DNA of 23,233 bases. Origin: Paramacrobiotus richtersi (Eukaryota; Tardigrada; Eutardigrada; Parachela; Macrobiotidae). The stretch is from assembly GCA_034698045.1 (NCBI GenBank), contig JAQGAU010000850.1, forward strand, positions 1 through 23,233. The letters run 5' to 3'. The notes under the pieces are model-generated. The model searched no databases and was not told where the DNA came from. It saw only the letters and a program-made list of their open reading frames with translations. Below are positions 1-8,599 of the stretch, piece after piece. A program made the translations under genes and the position numbers. Within the stretch, counting starts at the first letter, position 1; every line of letters begins with the position of its first letter.

Positions 1-390
1 AACTGCTATAAAGTGCCGCGTAGTCGTACGACACGGCTTGCCGCGAATCGATCCGATCAGTGGACAGTTCCCGTTAATTAGGTTTTAATAGTACTTACTA
101 AAAAACCAAACTAATGTAAATCAGTTTGCACTTTCCTGCTAGTAACTGCACTGTGCACACCATAGACGTGAGAGCAAAACGGTACTTCCTGTACGGCACG
201 TGGTGGCGACTACCTCAGACTCGGCTGTGCTCGATCCAGATTCTAAGCAATAATATTAGCTCTGTCGAATTTTTTCTAAATTTTTAATAATTCGCTACTT
301 AATTTCCGCGTTTCAGCTACTAGAATATGCCTGTTCGAAGCGCTTGCTACCCCTTTTTGATTATTTGCAGTCCTTTTGGTTGTTGCTGGA
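1..390. other. no gene seen
   Basis: I see no ORF, RNA gene or clear repeat in this stretch. It ends where a LINE-derived coding trace begins. Confidence 0.5.
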
Positions 391-629
391 GCACTGCTGG
401 AGCAAGTGAAGGAATTTAAATATCTCGGTCTGTGCGTTAACGAAACCCTCTCGCTGAGCAAAAAAGCTATTTTTCGTTTCTACAGAAAATTGAATCTTCT
501 GTTCCGCGAATGCAGTTCATAACGGCGGAGGCTGTATTTGAAGCGACAATAGGCAGTCACGTGGTATTTGGGTCAGAATATTGTGGTTGAAATCCAGACG
601 TGGATCGGTTGGAAATAATTTTTTTTTCG
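391..629 (+). pseudogene. LINE reverse transcriptase fragment
   Basis: This is a short remnant of a non-LTR retrotransposon reverse transcriptase, from the region downstream of the catalytic palm. The frame from 391 reads LEQVKEFKYLGLCV and stops at 520-522. The 'v.eFkYLG' block is a standard LINE RT landmark. From 531 a second frame reads ATIGSHVVFGSEYCG and, after a TGA, a short acidic/hydrophobic stretch to about 629. This resembles the 'l..YGsE.WG...d.Le' block that follows in LINEs. The two parts are in different frames, so the copy has a frameshift and stops. The catalytic motif is absent. The match to LINE RTs is from memory of family motifs; the clade is not resolved. Confidence 0.6.
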
Positions 630-653
630 ATGGTTTTTTAACCCACGAGCGCT

Positions 654-676
654 CACTGATGCAGAAATGCATCATG
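654..676 (+). repeat. hairpin repeat, copy 1
   Basis: CACTGATGCAGAAATGCATC and the following ATG form a hairpin (TGATGCA / TGCATCA around GAAA). The same sequence occurs inverted at 1030-1053 with one indel and one substitution. It could be a terminal inverted repeat of a 400-bp element (654-1053), but I found no matching target duplication. Confidence 0.5.
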
Positions 677-871
677 AGGAGCCAGTTTTATAACAAGAGA
701 TCCTGATGTGCTAAACGGGTACTGTTTCGTCCAACAGACGGTACAGACCATGAGCAACAAATAAAAAATATTGAACTGACCGTAAGTAAACTGGTCAAGG
801 AATATGGACCCCTTAAAGATGGTCATTTTCCGGCCATTCGGGCTCTTCGAGCTCTTCGTAGGTTTTAAGGC

Positions 872-925
872 GTGAAAGTAAGTATAGGCGTGAAAGAAAG
901 TAAGTATAAAGCAAGTAAGTATAAT
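872..925 (+). repeat. short imperfect tandem repeat (AAGTAAGTAT)
   Basis: The string AAGTAAGTATA occurs three times in about 50 bp, with GTGAAAG between the first two copies. This is simple-sequence-like DNA. Each unit matches the splice donor consensus GTAAGT, but no exon is visible nearby. Confidence 0.6.
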
Positions 926-1029
926 AAACCTAAGAAATTGGCAAAAAACATACCTCCAGTACTCTACCAAATGCTTATTTCAAAACTAATCCTCTTTGGA
1001 CTGGTCAGCCTGCAGCTGACTGCGATGCC

Positions 1030-1053
1030 CATGATGCATTTTTTGCATCAGTG
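1030..1053 (-). repeat. hairpin repeat, copy 2 (inverted)
   Basis: The reverse complement of this stretch nearly equals copy 1. With its flanks it extends to a larger hairpin at about 1025-1059 (ATGCCCA-TGATGCA / TGCATCAGTGGGCAT, one bulged base). It also resembles copy 3 at 1909-1930, so it could bound either a 654-1053 or a 1030-1930 unit. Confidence 0.5.
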
Positions 1054-1189
1054 GGCATGACCGATATACTGGATTAATCTTACAGTTTTTTTATCAGACA
1101 GCCGGTCAATTTAATGCAGCGTGGGATAACATCGGCTCACACAGTTTTTTACTGGCAACCTGGAGGCGCATCTTAAGTGGTTATCAGAC

Positions 1190-1219
1190 TGACCACTGGT
1201 CAGCGATGGTCGATGACCA
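1190..1219. repeat. double palindrome TGACCACTGGTCA / TGGTCGATGACCA
   Basis: Two adjacent palindromes, TGACCACTGGTCA (1190-1202) and TGGTCGATGACCA (1207-1219), use the hexamer that is enriched over 792-2000. They are the densest point of that cluster. No function can be assigned from sequence. Confidence 0.6.
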
Positions 1220-1765
1220 CTGGATAGTGCTCTGTCATCATTGTTTCGTGACCCTTATTGGTCCTATGGTTTTTTTTACCATATGAACCGCTACTGACCA
1301 GCAGTTATTCTGTTTCACTGAGGACTCCTTACGCCTGCAGCTTTGGGGGTAAAAATGCGCATACATTACACTGTATCTAGCTCTTTCGCGCTGCTTTTCT
1401 TGCCCTGAGTTATGGCCATGATGGCGGAAGCGGTCATTCCAGATTGACCGTGCTTCATAAATGAATGACCAACTGATCCCTTCCTATTTCTCGGTTTTGC
1501 GATGGATGCAAGAGCCATTTCGGGAAAAAAAGGCTTGCATACAGAAGCTTTCTGCAGTATATGTAATGCAAAAGCTGATCACCCGTTCTAGTTACGGCAG
1601 ATTATGAAGTCCACTAAGCAGTGACCAGCTTCCTGCAATACTTCCTGCACTAGGGTGGTCCTCTGAACTTGCAGAAGTTAGGGAAAGTGCTTGTTACCGG
1701 CAGAAAGCGGGGTTTGTAAGGGATTTTGATCAACTTTTCGGAAGTCATTTTTCACAACTGCCCAC

Positions 1766-1783
1766 TGGTCATCCGGATGACCA
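1766..1783. repeat. perfect 18-bp palindrome
   Basis: TGGTCATCCGGATGACCA equals its own reverse complement. It contains the TGGTCA and TGACCA hexamers that recur across 792-2000. It could be a protein-binding site inside a mobile element or a relic of an inverted duplication. Confidence 0.7.
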
Positions 1784-1908
1784 CAAAATTTATTCCAGCG
1801 GATAGCTTTAGAAAAACTGACCACAGCTACTGCTTTAAAAGCTAGAATTCTTTCGTGCCCAATTTTTAAAAAAATGGATCCTTTTGTTGTGAAAAATGGA
1901 TCGGCCGA

Positions 1909-1930
1909 CCGATGCAAAAGATGCGTCATG
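1909..1930 (+). repeat. hairpin repeat, copy 3 (degenerate)
   Basis: CCGATGCAAAAGATGCGTCA and the next two bases resemble copy 1 at roughly 80 percent by eye. Together with copy 2 it could form the inverted ends of a ~900-bp element (1030-1930). The flanks do not show a convincing target duplication. Confidence 0.4.
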
Positions 1931-2188
1931 CTGCTCTCGCTGACCTATGGTCAGAAAAATTACGTTAAAGATTAGTTCTCTTAGTTAGATTATTTGGTCA
2001 GTAAGTGCCGGTTTTCAGCTAAGAATTCGCACTCCTCCTGGTACCGGGCGCTGGTGGGTTAAGACCGGACAAAGCTGTCATCTGATGCCTTTCACTATCT
2101 CACCAGGCAGACACCTTTACACTATCGACAGATAAGGAACCAAACGAAATTCGTTGCGCGCTGCATGAAAATGCCACCTGACAGTTGA

Positions 2189-2860
2189 GTTCGACTGGCC
2201 CTAAAAGAACTAGTCAAGTCTGCGCAGGGGCGAAAAAATGGTTTCTTACGGAGAGCTCTCAAACCGGTCGAAGCGGAAGCTGAAATCACCTGGGGCGACG
2301 CATTATCCCTTGACCAAAAGTTAGCCCTAATGTCTACAGCTGTCACCATGGCCAAACTGCGGAAAAGGTTTCTGGATGACCTCATGGGTCGAGTAAGCGA
2401 TAGTTGTGCATTAGGGAGGGGGAAGCTGTTTTTCATGTTACAGATGCATCCGTAACCGCTAAGGGCACCGTACATCCATATCCTGCCCAGGCACATTGCC
2501 AGTGCTATCATTCGACTGATTGCCGGATGTCATTATTTGAGGATCGAGACAGGGCGATGGGAGAACTTGGACCGAGCTGAGTTCAGTTGTCAGCATTGTG
2601 AGGTTCCGAAAGATGAGATCCATGCTGCGTTTCACTGCCCTCTGCATCTGCCATCCCGTGAGCTCTTTTCGCAAAAGCTGACAGCGGTGCCTCCCGATCT
2701 GTTCGAATACGTTAAGCGATGCATGGATGCTGCAGTCAGGACCGGGGACTTGGTTCGGGACATTCTTGCCATTGGTAATTTCATCCAGCGGCTTCAGAAG
2801 GACGTAACGGACTCCTACCGAGGACGGTTGATACTGGACGGGGAGTTCATTAGCTTATGA
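2189..2860 (+). pseudogene. LINE ORF2 C-terminal remnant with CCHC motif
   Basis: One forward frame runs from a TGA at 2186-2188 to a TGA at 2858-2860, broken only by a TAA at 2453-2455. The part after the TAA reads RLIAGCHYLRIETGRW and then a C-x2-C-x7-H-x4-C motif (CQHC...HAAFHC), followed by a helical tail. An 'LRIETGRW' block just before a CCHC motif is the typical C-terminus of several animal non-LTR retrotransposons. The upstream half (WGDALSLDQKLALMS, then FLDDLMGRVSDS) is compatible with the linker between RT and CCHC. The RT itself is not present, so this is a 5'-truncated copy, usual for LINEs. The A/T-rich tail near 3052-3078, with a TTGAATTGAA-like run, may be its 3' end. Clade unresolved. 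Confidence 0.75.
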
Positions 2861-3279
2861 TGAAAGGGCGATGTTGTTTACGATTCTGTTTGTTAGCTAT
2901 CTATGGTACACTTATTTACTCTCTCAATGACCTTTACGATGAATCCAAGAACGTACTGACGTCTGTGTGGCGTACTTTTGTTTATTCAGATACATGTCAT
3001 AGTTTCAAGAAGATATGCAGTGGAAAATGTTGGATCAAAGCTGCTCCATGGAACTAAATTGATTTGAATTGAAATTTCAGTATCCGTTGCTCTTACGCCA
3101 GTTTAAATCTGGTTATGCTGTCTTTATTCAGTAATTTTTTTGCTGGAATTTCATAGTTCAAATCGGTAGCTCGGGATTCTTAATTTATGATTCGCAGTTT
3201 ATTTCATTCCTGTTTGTTTGCTTCTCGGTTCACTTCTTTCTTTAGCTTCTTATTTTACTTCTTTGTTTGGCTTCTTGGT
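2861..3279. other. LINE 3' UTR and AT-rich spacer
   Basis: This non-coding stretch follows the LINE stop codon. The run AAATTGATTTGAATTGAAAT near 3055-3075 resembles the short A/T repeats that end many LINEs. From there to 3279 I see T-rich sequence without features. Confidence 0.35.
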
Positions 3280-3380
3280 TAAATCTGAGTTCCAGCGTTG
3301 GGAGCAAGGTTGCCACCAGTTCCAACTCGAATGAGTCAATGCCAAAAAGAAAGGCAGGCAGCGATAATTCCTCAACCCGA
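3280..3380 (-). pseudogene. RT-linker fragment of the 10.8-12.8 kb LINE family
   Basis: On the minus strand this reads CRVEELSLPAFLFGI, then ELVATLLPTLELRF. It aligns without gaps to the minus-strand LINE at 10831-12850, which has RRPEELALSAFLASI then DLVSTLVPTL. This is the segment just after the reverse transcriptase thumb in that family. Only about 33 codons are recognisable; the frame stays open on both sides but the similarity stops. It is a very small relic, opposite in orientation to the related fragment at 4833-5170. Confidence 0.6.
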
Positions 3381-4832
3381 CAGATGCTAGTGGCAGCTCT
3401 ACTACTTGCTAATGTGGCGCTGTTTTTCGCAGTGTTCGCGACGCAGGCCGTCTGGGGATCTAACTGTATGCATAGGAATTCTTGCAAGGCGCGCATCACA
3501 TCGAAAATGAATGCAAGCCATTACTTCACAGACTCGATTACCAGACACAAAGATTCGATGCGGCTGGTGTGGTGACGACGTTTGGGTCTCGTAAATGTCA
3601 GAGAATGGGCTTAGCGACAGATTTTCGTTCTGCCTTTGGCAACCATTGTCCACTGTTTATTATTGGTTTCACCGTCTTAGCGAAAAGCTGGTCATATTAT
3701 AATAAAGTGTAATATTACCAGACCACGGCAGCTGGCTGGCCCGCCAACTTTCTCAAAATTAAAATTAAATCCTAATTGGGAATTCTGACTTTACCATAAG
3801 ACATTGCTGCTGGCCTCTGATGCATAAACCCAAATTAAGAAAACGACAAGGTAACCTGCGATGATAAACCTCCGCGTCGCAACATTCGTGGAAGATGCGA
3901 ACATCATAGTCAACGCCGTCAAAAACATTCTGCGTGTGGTAGTCACCATGTGGTAACCCACCCTGCCAAGCAAGATAATGCCTTGTTAAGTATTATAAGA
4001 AGCCTGTGTGTCGGACGTTTTCCTACACCAAAAGCGGGGCAAAATTAGTTTTTTAGGATCACTGCAACCGTCGGTCAGCAATGCATACACCGGCTCCGTG
4101 GTCGCCGTTTCAGTCTTTACAAGCATTCCATCATGCAGGCGCAATGCGCGGATGTTTTTTTGTGTCTCCTCTCTGTCACTCAAAGCAGCAGCAAAGCAGG
4201 TATTTGTTGCCGTTTATGCTCTTCCTGCGAAAACGTTGCATTTTCAACAGCGCCACCAAAGATGTTGTTGATTTCACGACTGCTGCAGTGAAAATATTAG
4301 AAAAACGATTTCACGATATCGGCAATCAAACATGCAGCAACCAGTTTAATTTTTTGCGATTCTAAGCAAATGGTCTTCGAAGTTTACATTTCTGTCACCG
4401 TGGTTGCATCTTATGGTGCACAGAAGCTCCTCGTATTTCATAATTCAACAAAGGCCAACGCATGATCGCCTGGAACTTATTTGGCAGACACGTGTCGACT
4501 CTTGGCGATCGGCAATGTCAGCATGATTTTGGCAACTGCTCCTTCACGTGACATTTTCGAACAGATCTGAAACATTTCGACCAGATTCGGACATTAGGAC
4601 GATGGAATAGCGATGCTGTCCATCGGTACATTAGTACGGATGTCACCGCTTGAGACATTTGTTCGTTCGTCTATGTTATTGTTAATCTCAGTTCATTTCG
4701 TTTGCAATAATACGGTGTGCCTGGGTTTCGCTGTTGTTCTCTGCGTCGGGTTGGGCTGCGTTCCGTTTGGGGGTGTCCGGCGCGGCTTGTTTGGCGATTA
4801 AATAAACGACGACATCTCTTCGGTCACCTTTC
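3381..4832. other. no supported gene
   Basis: ORFs here are short and overlap on both strands, with no domain I recognise. A hydrophobic 62-codon frame at 4613-4801 ends in an AATAAA-containing stretch near 4800, but codon content and context do not support a gene. Confidence 0.45.
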
Positions 4833-5170
4833 AGCGTGTGGTATTTAGACAACGGCTCATCGGGGGGACTAACAGAAGCTGTTCAGTCCGATCTTCAGGC
4901 TAAACAGGAAGCTGGCCGTCTCATTAGCTTGGAGTTGAACCTAACCAAATGTGAGCTTTTTGTTAGCGAGAAGCATCCATACCGCGATATCGTTCTCCAG
5001 TCGTACTACGCTACTGCTCCAGGTTTGGTGATCTGCACAAAGGAGGACCTGACTCTGTTTGGGTCTCTAGTTTTTGAAGAAGCAGTAGAGGCAGTCCTCA
5101 TTAAAGAAACTGCTGAGCTGGAGCGGATTATCAGTCGACTGAAGTATCTCTCTGCCCACCAAGCGCTGCA
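4833..5170 (+). pseudogene. non-LTR RT fragment with altered catalytic motif (YLDN)
   Basis: This frame begins WYLDNGSSGG and continues with KCELFV, a TLFGS block and SAHQALQL. It aligns segment by segment to the LINE on the minus strand at 10831-12850 (WYLDDGSLGD, KCELFV, MLLGA, PSHQGLFL). It therefore covers the RT palm motif C through the thumb of the same superfamily. The catalytic YxDD has become YLDN, losing the second aspartate, and the sequence starts abruptly at this motif. The frame stays open to 5417, but after about 5170, where a CAACTG triplication occurs, I see no further similarity. It is an inactive relic of a family that also left fragments at 3280-3380 and 10831-12850. Confidence 0.75.
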
Positions 5171-7598
5171 ACTGCAACTGCAACTGCCACTTTCGTACGA
5201 TTGCATTTCAAGTTCCTGCCTACCAGCGGACAATGGTCTTTTGTTAATTCGTATTTCGTTAATATCCGTTAAAAGTGTGCGCGTAATCTTGATGGCTTTC
5301 GACAAAACTTTCTGGATGAGCTCCGACAAAGCCAACCGCATGACCTTAAGATGGGTGTCGCTGGTTGATCCTCTGGGAAAAGAGATTTTCGGAGCAAAGA
5401 TTCGATGTCGAACATAGATATTAACGATTTCGTCTGAACGCTTGTGCCATAATGTTTTCGCTGACTCATTCTACCGCGCGCAGGAAGATCTATCTAGATA
5501 AGACCTATCAAATGCTCTCATTTGTGTGCGATGAAACTGGTTATCTTTGGAGATCAGGAAAAAATGCGCGAGTGAAGCTGTCAGTTATCTTCGCAGCTCC
5601 GGCAGAGCGTCCGAATGACTTTTAAATCTAAATTACGAAAATTCAGCGAGCGGGGCAAATTTTAAACACGACGGAATGGGTTCCCTTGCTGACGGTATTG
5701 CCGGTTGTGATCGAGATTTCGCTCTCACAGGCTGTTACGAACTATTGGTTAGACATTCAGTTCTGTTTTGGTACTTTCAGTTTATTTCCTTCGTTATTCC
5801 GAATCTTCAGAGATAGCTACCAGTTTCGCTCGGCCACTTTTGATTGCCGGCGTCCAGTTGCTAATTGCGGTTTGGCCGGACACTTGCCGGGTGTTCTAAT
5901 TTGATCCGGATACTTGTGCTGGAGACCGTTCATGACCGCTTTGACCCTTTCTCGAATGCCATAAAACTGACAGACTCCTTCTGTGTATCGCGTGCCAACG
6001 AGACCATCTGGATGATAATGCTCTTTCGTGTCAAACGGTGAGAATGTACGGATTATAGTCGTTATCGTCAGCGACGTTCCGGAGAAGTGCCCGGATGACC
6101 TTTGACTCACGTTGGCAGTATCGGTAAAAGAATTTCGTGGAGAAACCTTTCAGGGATACACTTAACCGAATGAAATTTTAGTCCCTCGTGTAATTATTGC
6201 GGTCACAAAGTGTCTTTTGGGTTTATCTGCGATATCGAAGGTTTAGTCGTATAGATTTGGGCTTTCAGTTTAATTCCTTCGCTGTTTAATTCTAGGTTGC
6301 TTTCCTTAGGTATTTTGTCTTTAGTTGTTTTTAAGTTTTTCTGTTGTGCGATGTTTGGGCGAAACGATATAGAAAAGAATTTTCTCATGTAGTTTTAGTA
6401 CTCCAACATTGTTCTACACTGTTCCTCGCTTGTAGAGCGGGCAGCGGTAAATTTTTGGATTTTCCTTACACGACGCTTTTCGGTTAGGTTAGATTTTTCA
6501 AAGACTTTTCGATTTGATATGTGATTTGATTCATGAGCGGACGAGCTTCTACCCCAAGATGCAGAGTAAGATACGAATTAATAAAACGGTCTGAATGGAC
6601 ATTCGAGTTGACCTATTGTTCAGCAACTAAGTTTTTGATTAGGTTAGTTTCAAGGTGACCTTGTTAGTTTCAAGGTGACCTTGAAGATTTTGCACATCAG
6701 CTGGTATTTTCTGTGCCGGCAAAATAATGTTATTAGAATGTCATGTGACCCCCTTTTCGACTATGGGGAGTCGAATGGTGTTGTCCGTTTTGGCTGACTC
6801 GCTATCGTTTTCGAGGTTTTTTTGATATGGGGCGGCCGCGCGCATTATAGATCTAGAGTTAGATAATATGTGTAATATAGAAAATTCCGAACCGAAACGG
6901 TAATTACTGTTACAAAAGAGTAATAACTGTACTTTTTAGTCTGTACTGTATAAAATCCACTGCTACTATAAAGTACGAAAACGAATTACCGCCGGGTTTT
7001 GAAATAAACTTGTTATCGTACAGCCAGCTTTCCGTACTGCAGTTCTCATGCATTTGCCATAAATGCGGGCGGTATAACAACGGCGCACTGCAAGCTGTTT
7101 TTTTCCGCTTAGCACCCTGAAGCGGTGGCTCCAATTGAGACAACGAAGTGAACGAACGCTATATCTAAACATCGGTTGTACAACATATTAACATTCCGCA
7201 CGCTTTCCAGGCTAAGTTAGCTGCTAGTTTAGCCACAAACAGAAGGGGGAGTACTGCCTTTTTTTCAAACGGCAGAATAACTTTCCAATGGTACCCCCCC
7301 GGCTTTTTCGACGTACCCAATCTGGCCGGCTAGGGGGGTGCCATGGCGCTTAGGCACCCGCCCCCCCAAACGCGCCACTGCATCAGGGCGACAGTTTTTC
7401 AACGTTTGCAGCTGTATGCTACGACGGCAAACCTTTGAACTAAAAGTAGCAACTGCGCTTTGCAAAATAAATCAGAATGGAAGGTCCGGTCCATTCAAGT
7501 TTTCCAATGGTTTGTTGAAAAAATGCCTGTCTTGCCTTCGCAGCCCGCAGCAACAAGGGAAGGGTGCTTTCCTGGTCACTAGAAGTGCACATTCGTGT
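5171..7598. other. mostly featureless AT-rich spacer
   Basis: I find no supported gene. Items seen are a possible trace of the foldback repeat unit at 5875-6095, a 20-bp tandem duplication at 6643-6682, and C-rich/G-rich runs at 7289-7370 that look like low-complexity or SINE-like DNA. ORFs of 61 to 110 codons here have no recognisable features. Confidence 0.4.
6643..6682. repeat. 20-bp perfect tandem duplication
   Basis: GTTAGTTTCAAGGTGACCTT occurs twice head to tail. Each unit plus the following G contains CAAGGTGACCTTG, a near-perfect palindrome. Read on the minus strand, the right-hand copy contains TCAAGGTCA, the known extended half-site for FTZ-F1/ERR-type nuclear receptors. Whether it binds anything is unknown. 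Confidence 0.7.
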
Positions 7599-7689
7599 GT
7601 AACCGCTAAAACCGTCCGGACGGGAAAAACGTCAGGCGTAAATTTTGCCCACCCAGAATTTTTTTGCTAAAACGTTTCTCTGGTGTCTA

Positions 7690-8130
7690 GTCTCACCCGG
7701 ACACTTTTCCCCGATGTGTTATGCTACCCGGACACTATTCCCAGATGTGTTGATTGTGTCATAGAACAACCTGGACAGTTTTCCCTACAGTGTCATGAAA
7801 GCTGGGCACATTTCCCTTGTCTGTACTCTTACACCGGTAGTGTTCTGTTGCGCGGACCCTATTCGCCAGAGTGTCGTGGAAGCCGGACACTTACCCCCTG
7901 TGTATGCGGTAACCCCGGGAGTGTTCTGTAAGCCGCAAACTATTCACCAGGGTGTCGTGGAAGCTTGACACTTCTCCCCAAAGTGTCCAACGACCCGGAA
8001 GCTTTTACCTATTGTGTTCTAAAAGGTTCAACAGCCCGGACACTTTTACCCATAGGGTCAAGAGAGCTGGACACTTTTCCGTAGTGTCCAGAAGCTGGAC
8101 ACGTTTCATCAGAGTGTCCAGTAACCAGTC
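7690..8130 (+). repeat. left arm of ~31-bp tandem repeats
   Basis: About 12 imperfect units, each built around CCGGACACTTTTCCCC followed by a GTGT(C) half about 10 bases later. Within each unit, GGACAC and GTGTCC can pair, so single units may fold as well as the whole arm. Units diverge considerably, showing age. Confidence 0.75.
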
Positions 8131-8189
8131 AGGGAAAAATATTTGGCTTGCATGACACTGCGCCGAATAGTATCTGGGCTTCAGAATAC

Positions 8190-8430
8190 TGCCGGGGTCA
8201 CGATACACTCTGGGGAAAAGTGCCCGGGTCCCTGGACAGTTGCGGAAAAAGTGTCCGGGTCCCTGGACACTCTGGGGAAAAGTGTCCAGGCTGCTGAACC
8301 TTTTAGAACACGTCGGGGAAAAGTGTCCGGGTTGTAGAACACATCAGCAAAAATTGCCAGGTTTGTTACGCACTTCGGGAAAAGTGTGCAGGTTAGCTGT
8401 GCAAAACATCGTGGACAAGTGCATTGGCCA
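8190..8430 (-). repeat. right arm of ~31-bp tandem repeats (inverted)
   Basis: About seven units in the orientation opposite to the left arm, e.g. GGGGAAAAGTGTCCGGG separated by CCCTGGACACTCT-like spacers. Neighbouring units near 8207-8290 are closer to each other than most left-arm units are, suggesting later local duplication. Confidence 0.75.
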
Positions 8431-8599
8431 GGCGGAGCGCCTGATGGCCCGCTGGGGTTAACAAAAAATTGGCTAGGCGAAATACACGCCGGACGTTTTT
8501 TCGGCCCTCCGGACGGTTTTAGCGGTTGCGTGGGAAAAGTGTCCGGCGGACAGGTTTTTCGTCCGGCCGGGTTTAGGGGTTACATACGTGATACATGTT

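Larger units (their letters stand above)
640..2188. repeat. palindrome-rich non-coding repeat region
   Basis: I see no convincing gene. Three related hairpin sequences (654-676, 1030-1053, 1909-1930) and 13 copies of the hexamer TGACCA/TGGTCA between 792 and 2000 suggest a decayed non-autonomous mobile element or several nested ones. ORFs of 60-105 codons on the minus strand (653-970, 1678-1929) have no recognisable domain. Both contain the short string KGSIFL, which again suggests shared repeat ancestry rather than genes. Confidence 0.45.
7599..8583. mobile_element. foldback-like transposable element
   Basis: The two ends are inverted copies. The left tip starts GTAACCGCTAAAACCGTCCG and continues with GGGAAAAACGTCAGGCG; the reverse complement of the right side carries the same series twice, at the outer end (GTAACCCCTAAACCCGGCCG, ending 8583) and internally (GCAACCGCTAAAACCGTCCG, ending near 8529). 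Inside the tips are ~31-bp tandem units of the form CCGGACACTTTTCCCC..GTGTC: about a dozen in forward orientation (7690-8130) and about seven inverted (8190-8430), around a ~60-bp centre. Long inverted repeats made of short tandem units are the hallmark of Foldback elements. Flanks ATTCGTGT and ATACGTGA match at 6 of 8 bases, a possible decayed target duplication. No transposase is present, so it would be non-autonomous. ORFs inside are artefacts of the repeat. Confidence 0.75.

Noticed and set aside
653-970. 105-codon minus-strand ORF as a membrane protein gene
   Set aside because: Its sequence overlaps the hairpin repeat at 654-676, shares KGSIFL with another repeat-derived frame at 1678-1929, and has no start context or splice signals.
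4613-4801. 62-codon hydrophobic ORF as a small membrane protein
   Set aside because: Low-complexity T/G-rich sequence, no homologous feature recognised, and it ends directly at the truncated LINE fragment.
7338-7670. 110-codon forward ORF
   Set aside because: It runs from a C-rich low-complexity tract into the left tip of the foldback element; no domain or codon pattern supports a gene.
7683-8461. several overlapping ORFs of 64 to 82 codons with KCPGPW/KVSG repeats
   Set aside because: They are translations of the ~31-bp foldback units in different frames and shift frame from unit to unit.
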